Made by a program: the position numbers and the translations under genes
The notes under the pieces: generated by a model
Databases searched by the model: none
Told to the model about the DNA's origin: nothing
What the model saw: only the letters and a program-made list of their open reading frames with translations
Source of the DNA: Betaproteobacteria bacterium
GTDB lineage: Bacteria > Pseudomonadota > Gammaproteobacteria > Burkholderiales > SG8-39
Length of the DNA: 5,297 bases
NCBI GenBank assembly: GCA_029858545.1
Contig: JAOUFA010000269.1
Span: forward strand, 1 to 5,297
Direction of reading: 5' to 3'
Shown: in pieces, positions 5,215 through 5,297 of the stretch
Position numbering within the stretch: position 1 is the stretch's first letter
Layout of the letters: every line of letters starts with the position of its first letter

Positions 5215-5297
5215 TCAATTGACGCGGATGTTGTTGTCGCGGATCAGCTTGCCCCAGCGTACGCCGATCGCCTCGAGCGTCTTCCTGAACTCCTCCG
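5215..5297 (-). CDS. Bug/TctC-type tripartite tricarboxylate transporter solute-binding protein, C-terminal fragment
   Basis: Reading the minus strand from the window edge gives 26 residues and a stop (TGA, complement of 5215-5217): EEFRKTLEAIGVRWGKLIRDNNIRVN. The ending WGKLIRDNNIRVN matches the typical C-terminus of Bug (TctC-like) periplasmic binding proteins, where a tryptophan-glycine-lysine followed by (V/L)I(R/K) and a short tail after a Glu-rich helix is standard. Such proteins capture carboxylates, aromatic acids or related compounds for tripartite tricarboxylate transport and are greatly expanded in Burkholderiales. The start and most of the gene lie outside the window. Its stop is 26 bp from that of the decarboxylase, in convergent orientation, so the two are not one operon but may share a substrate. 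The call rests on a short stretch. Confidence 0.72.
   Translation of the reverse strand, partial: EEFRKTLEAIGVRWGKLIRDNNIRVN

Noticed and set aside
3602..5218. Long open frame on the minus strand (538 codons) opposite the UbiD-family gene
   Set aside because: Its translation is rich in Arg, Ala, His and Glu without recognisable motifs, which is what GC-rich coding DNA gives when read in antisense. The plus strand has a complete, motif-confirmed UbiD-family protein.

Overview
The window looks like a piece of a betaproteobacterial chromosome (Burkholderiales or a near relative is my best guess) in which the tail of an integron gene-cassette array meets ordinary GC-rich chromosomal DNA. The betaproteobacterial call rests on a UbiD-family decarboxylase beside the C-terminus of a Bug/TctC-type solute-binding protein, and on high GC with strong G/C third-position preference on the right. 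This is inference; there is no rRNA or other taxonomic marker here.

Left part (1-1699): two gene cassettes in the same orientation. Cassette 1 (25-625) carries a small membrane-anchored protein of unknown function (41-538). Cassette 2 (626-1699) carries a homocysteine S-methyltransferase family enzyme (660-1610). Each gene nearly fills its cassette and is followed directly by an attC recombination site (544-631 and 1614-1705). The sites have complementary outer core boxes, an inner stem with two extrahelical bases (G and A) at equivalent places, and left arms matching at 24 of 27 positions. The core site of an earlier attC is at 24-30, so the array continues to the left. No integrase gene or attI site is in the window. 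The last core site (GTCAGTG) is degenerate, which fits the worn distal end of an array.

Middle part (1700-3627): two genes for apparently exported proteins, a secreted alpha/beta hydrolase (1778-2569) and a secreted protein of unknown function with a DxNxDGxxD calcium-loop-like motif (2692-3627). No attC follows either gene, so I treat them as chromosomal. A hairpin lies between the array end and the hydrolase, and a weak terminator-like hairpin lies between the two genes.

Right part (3628-5297): a UbiD-family prenylated-FMN-dependent decarboxylase (3725-5188, TTG start) with all recognisable metal-binding and catalytic residues. Its upstream region has a perfect TATAAT box overlapped by a 7-bp inverted repeat that could be an operator. 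It converges, with a 26-bp gap, on the 3' end of a minus-strand Bug/TctC-type solute-binding protein gene (5215-5297, truncated by the window edge). This suggests, but does not prove, uptake and decarboxylation of an organic acid. The longest stretch without a gene is 1611-1777, which holds attC2, the hairpin and the hydrolase leader. I saw no rRNA, tRNA, CRISPR array or insertion sequence.
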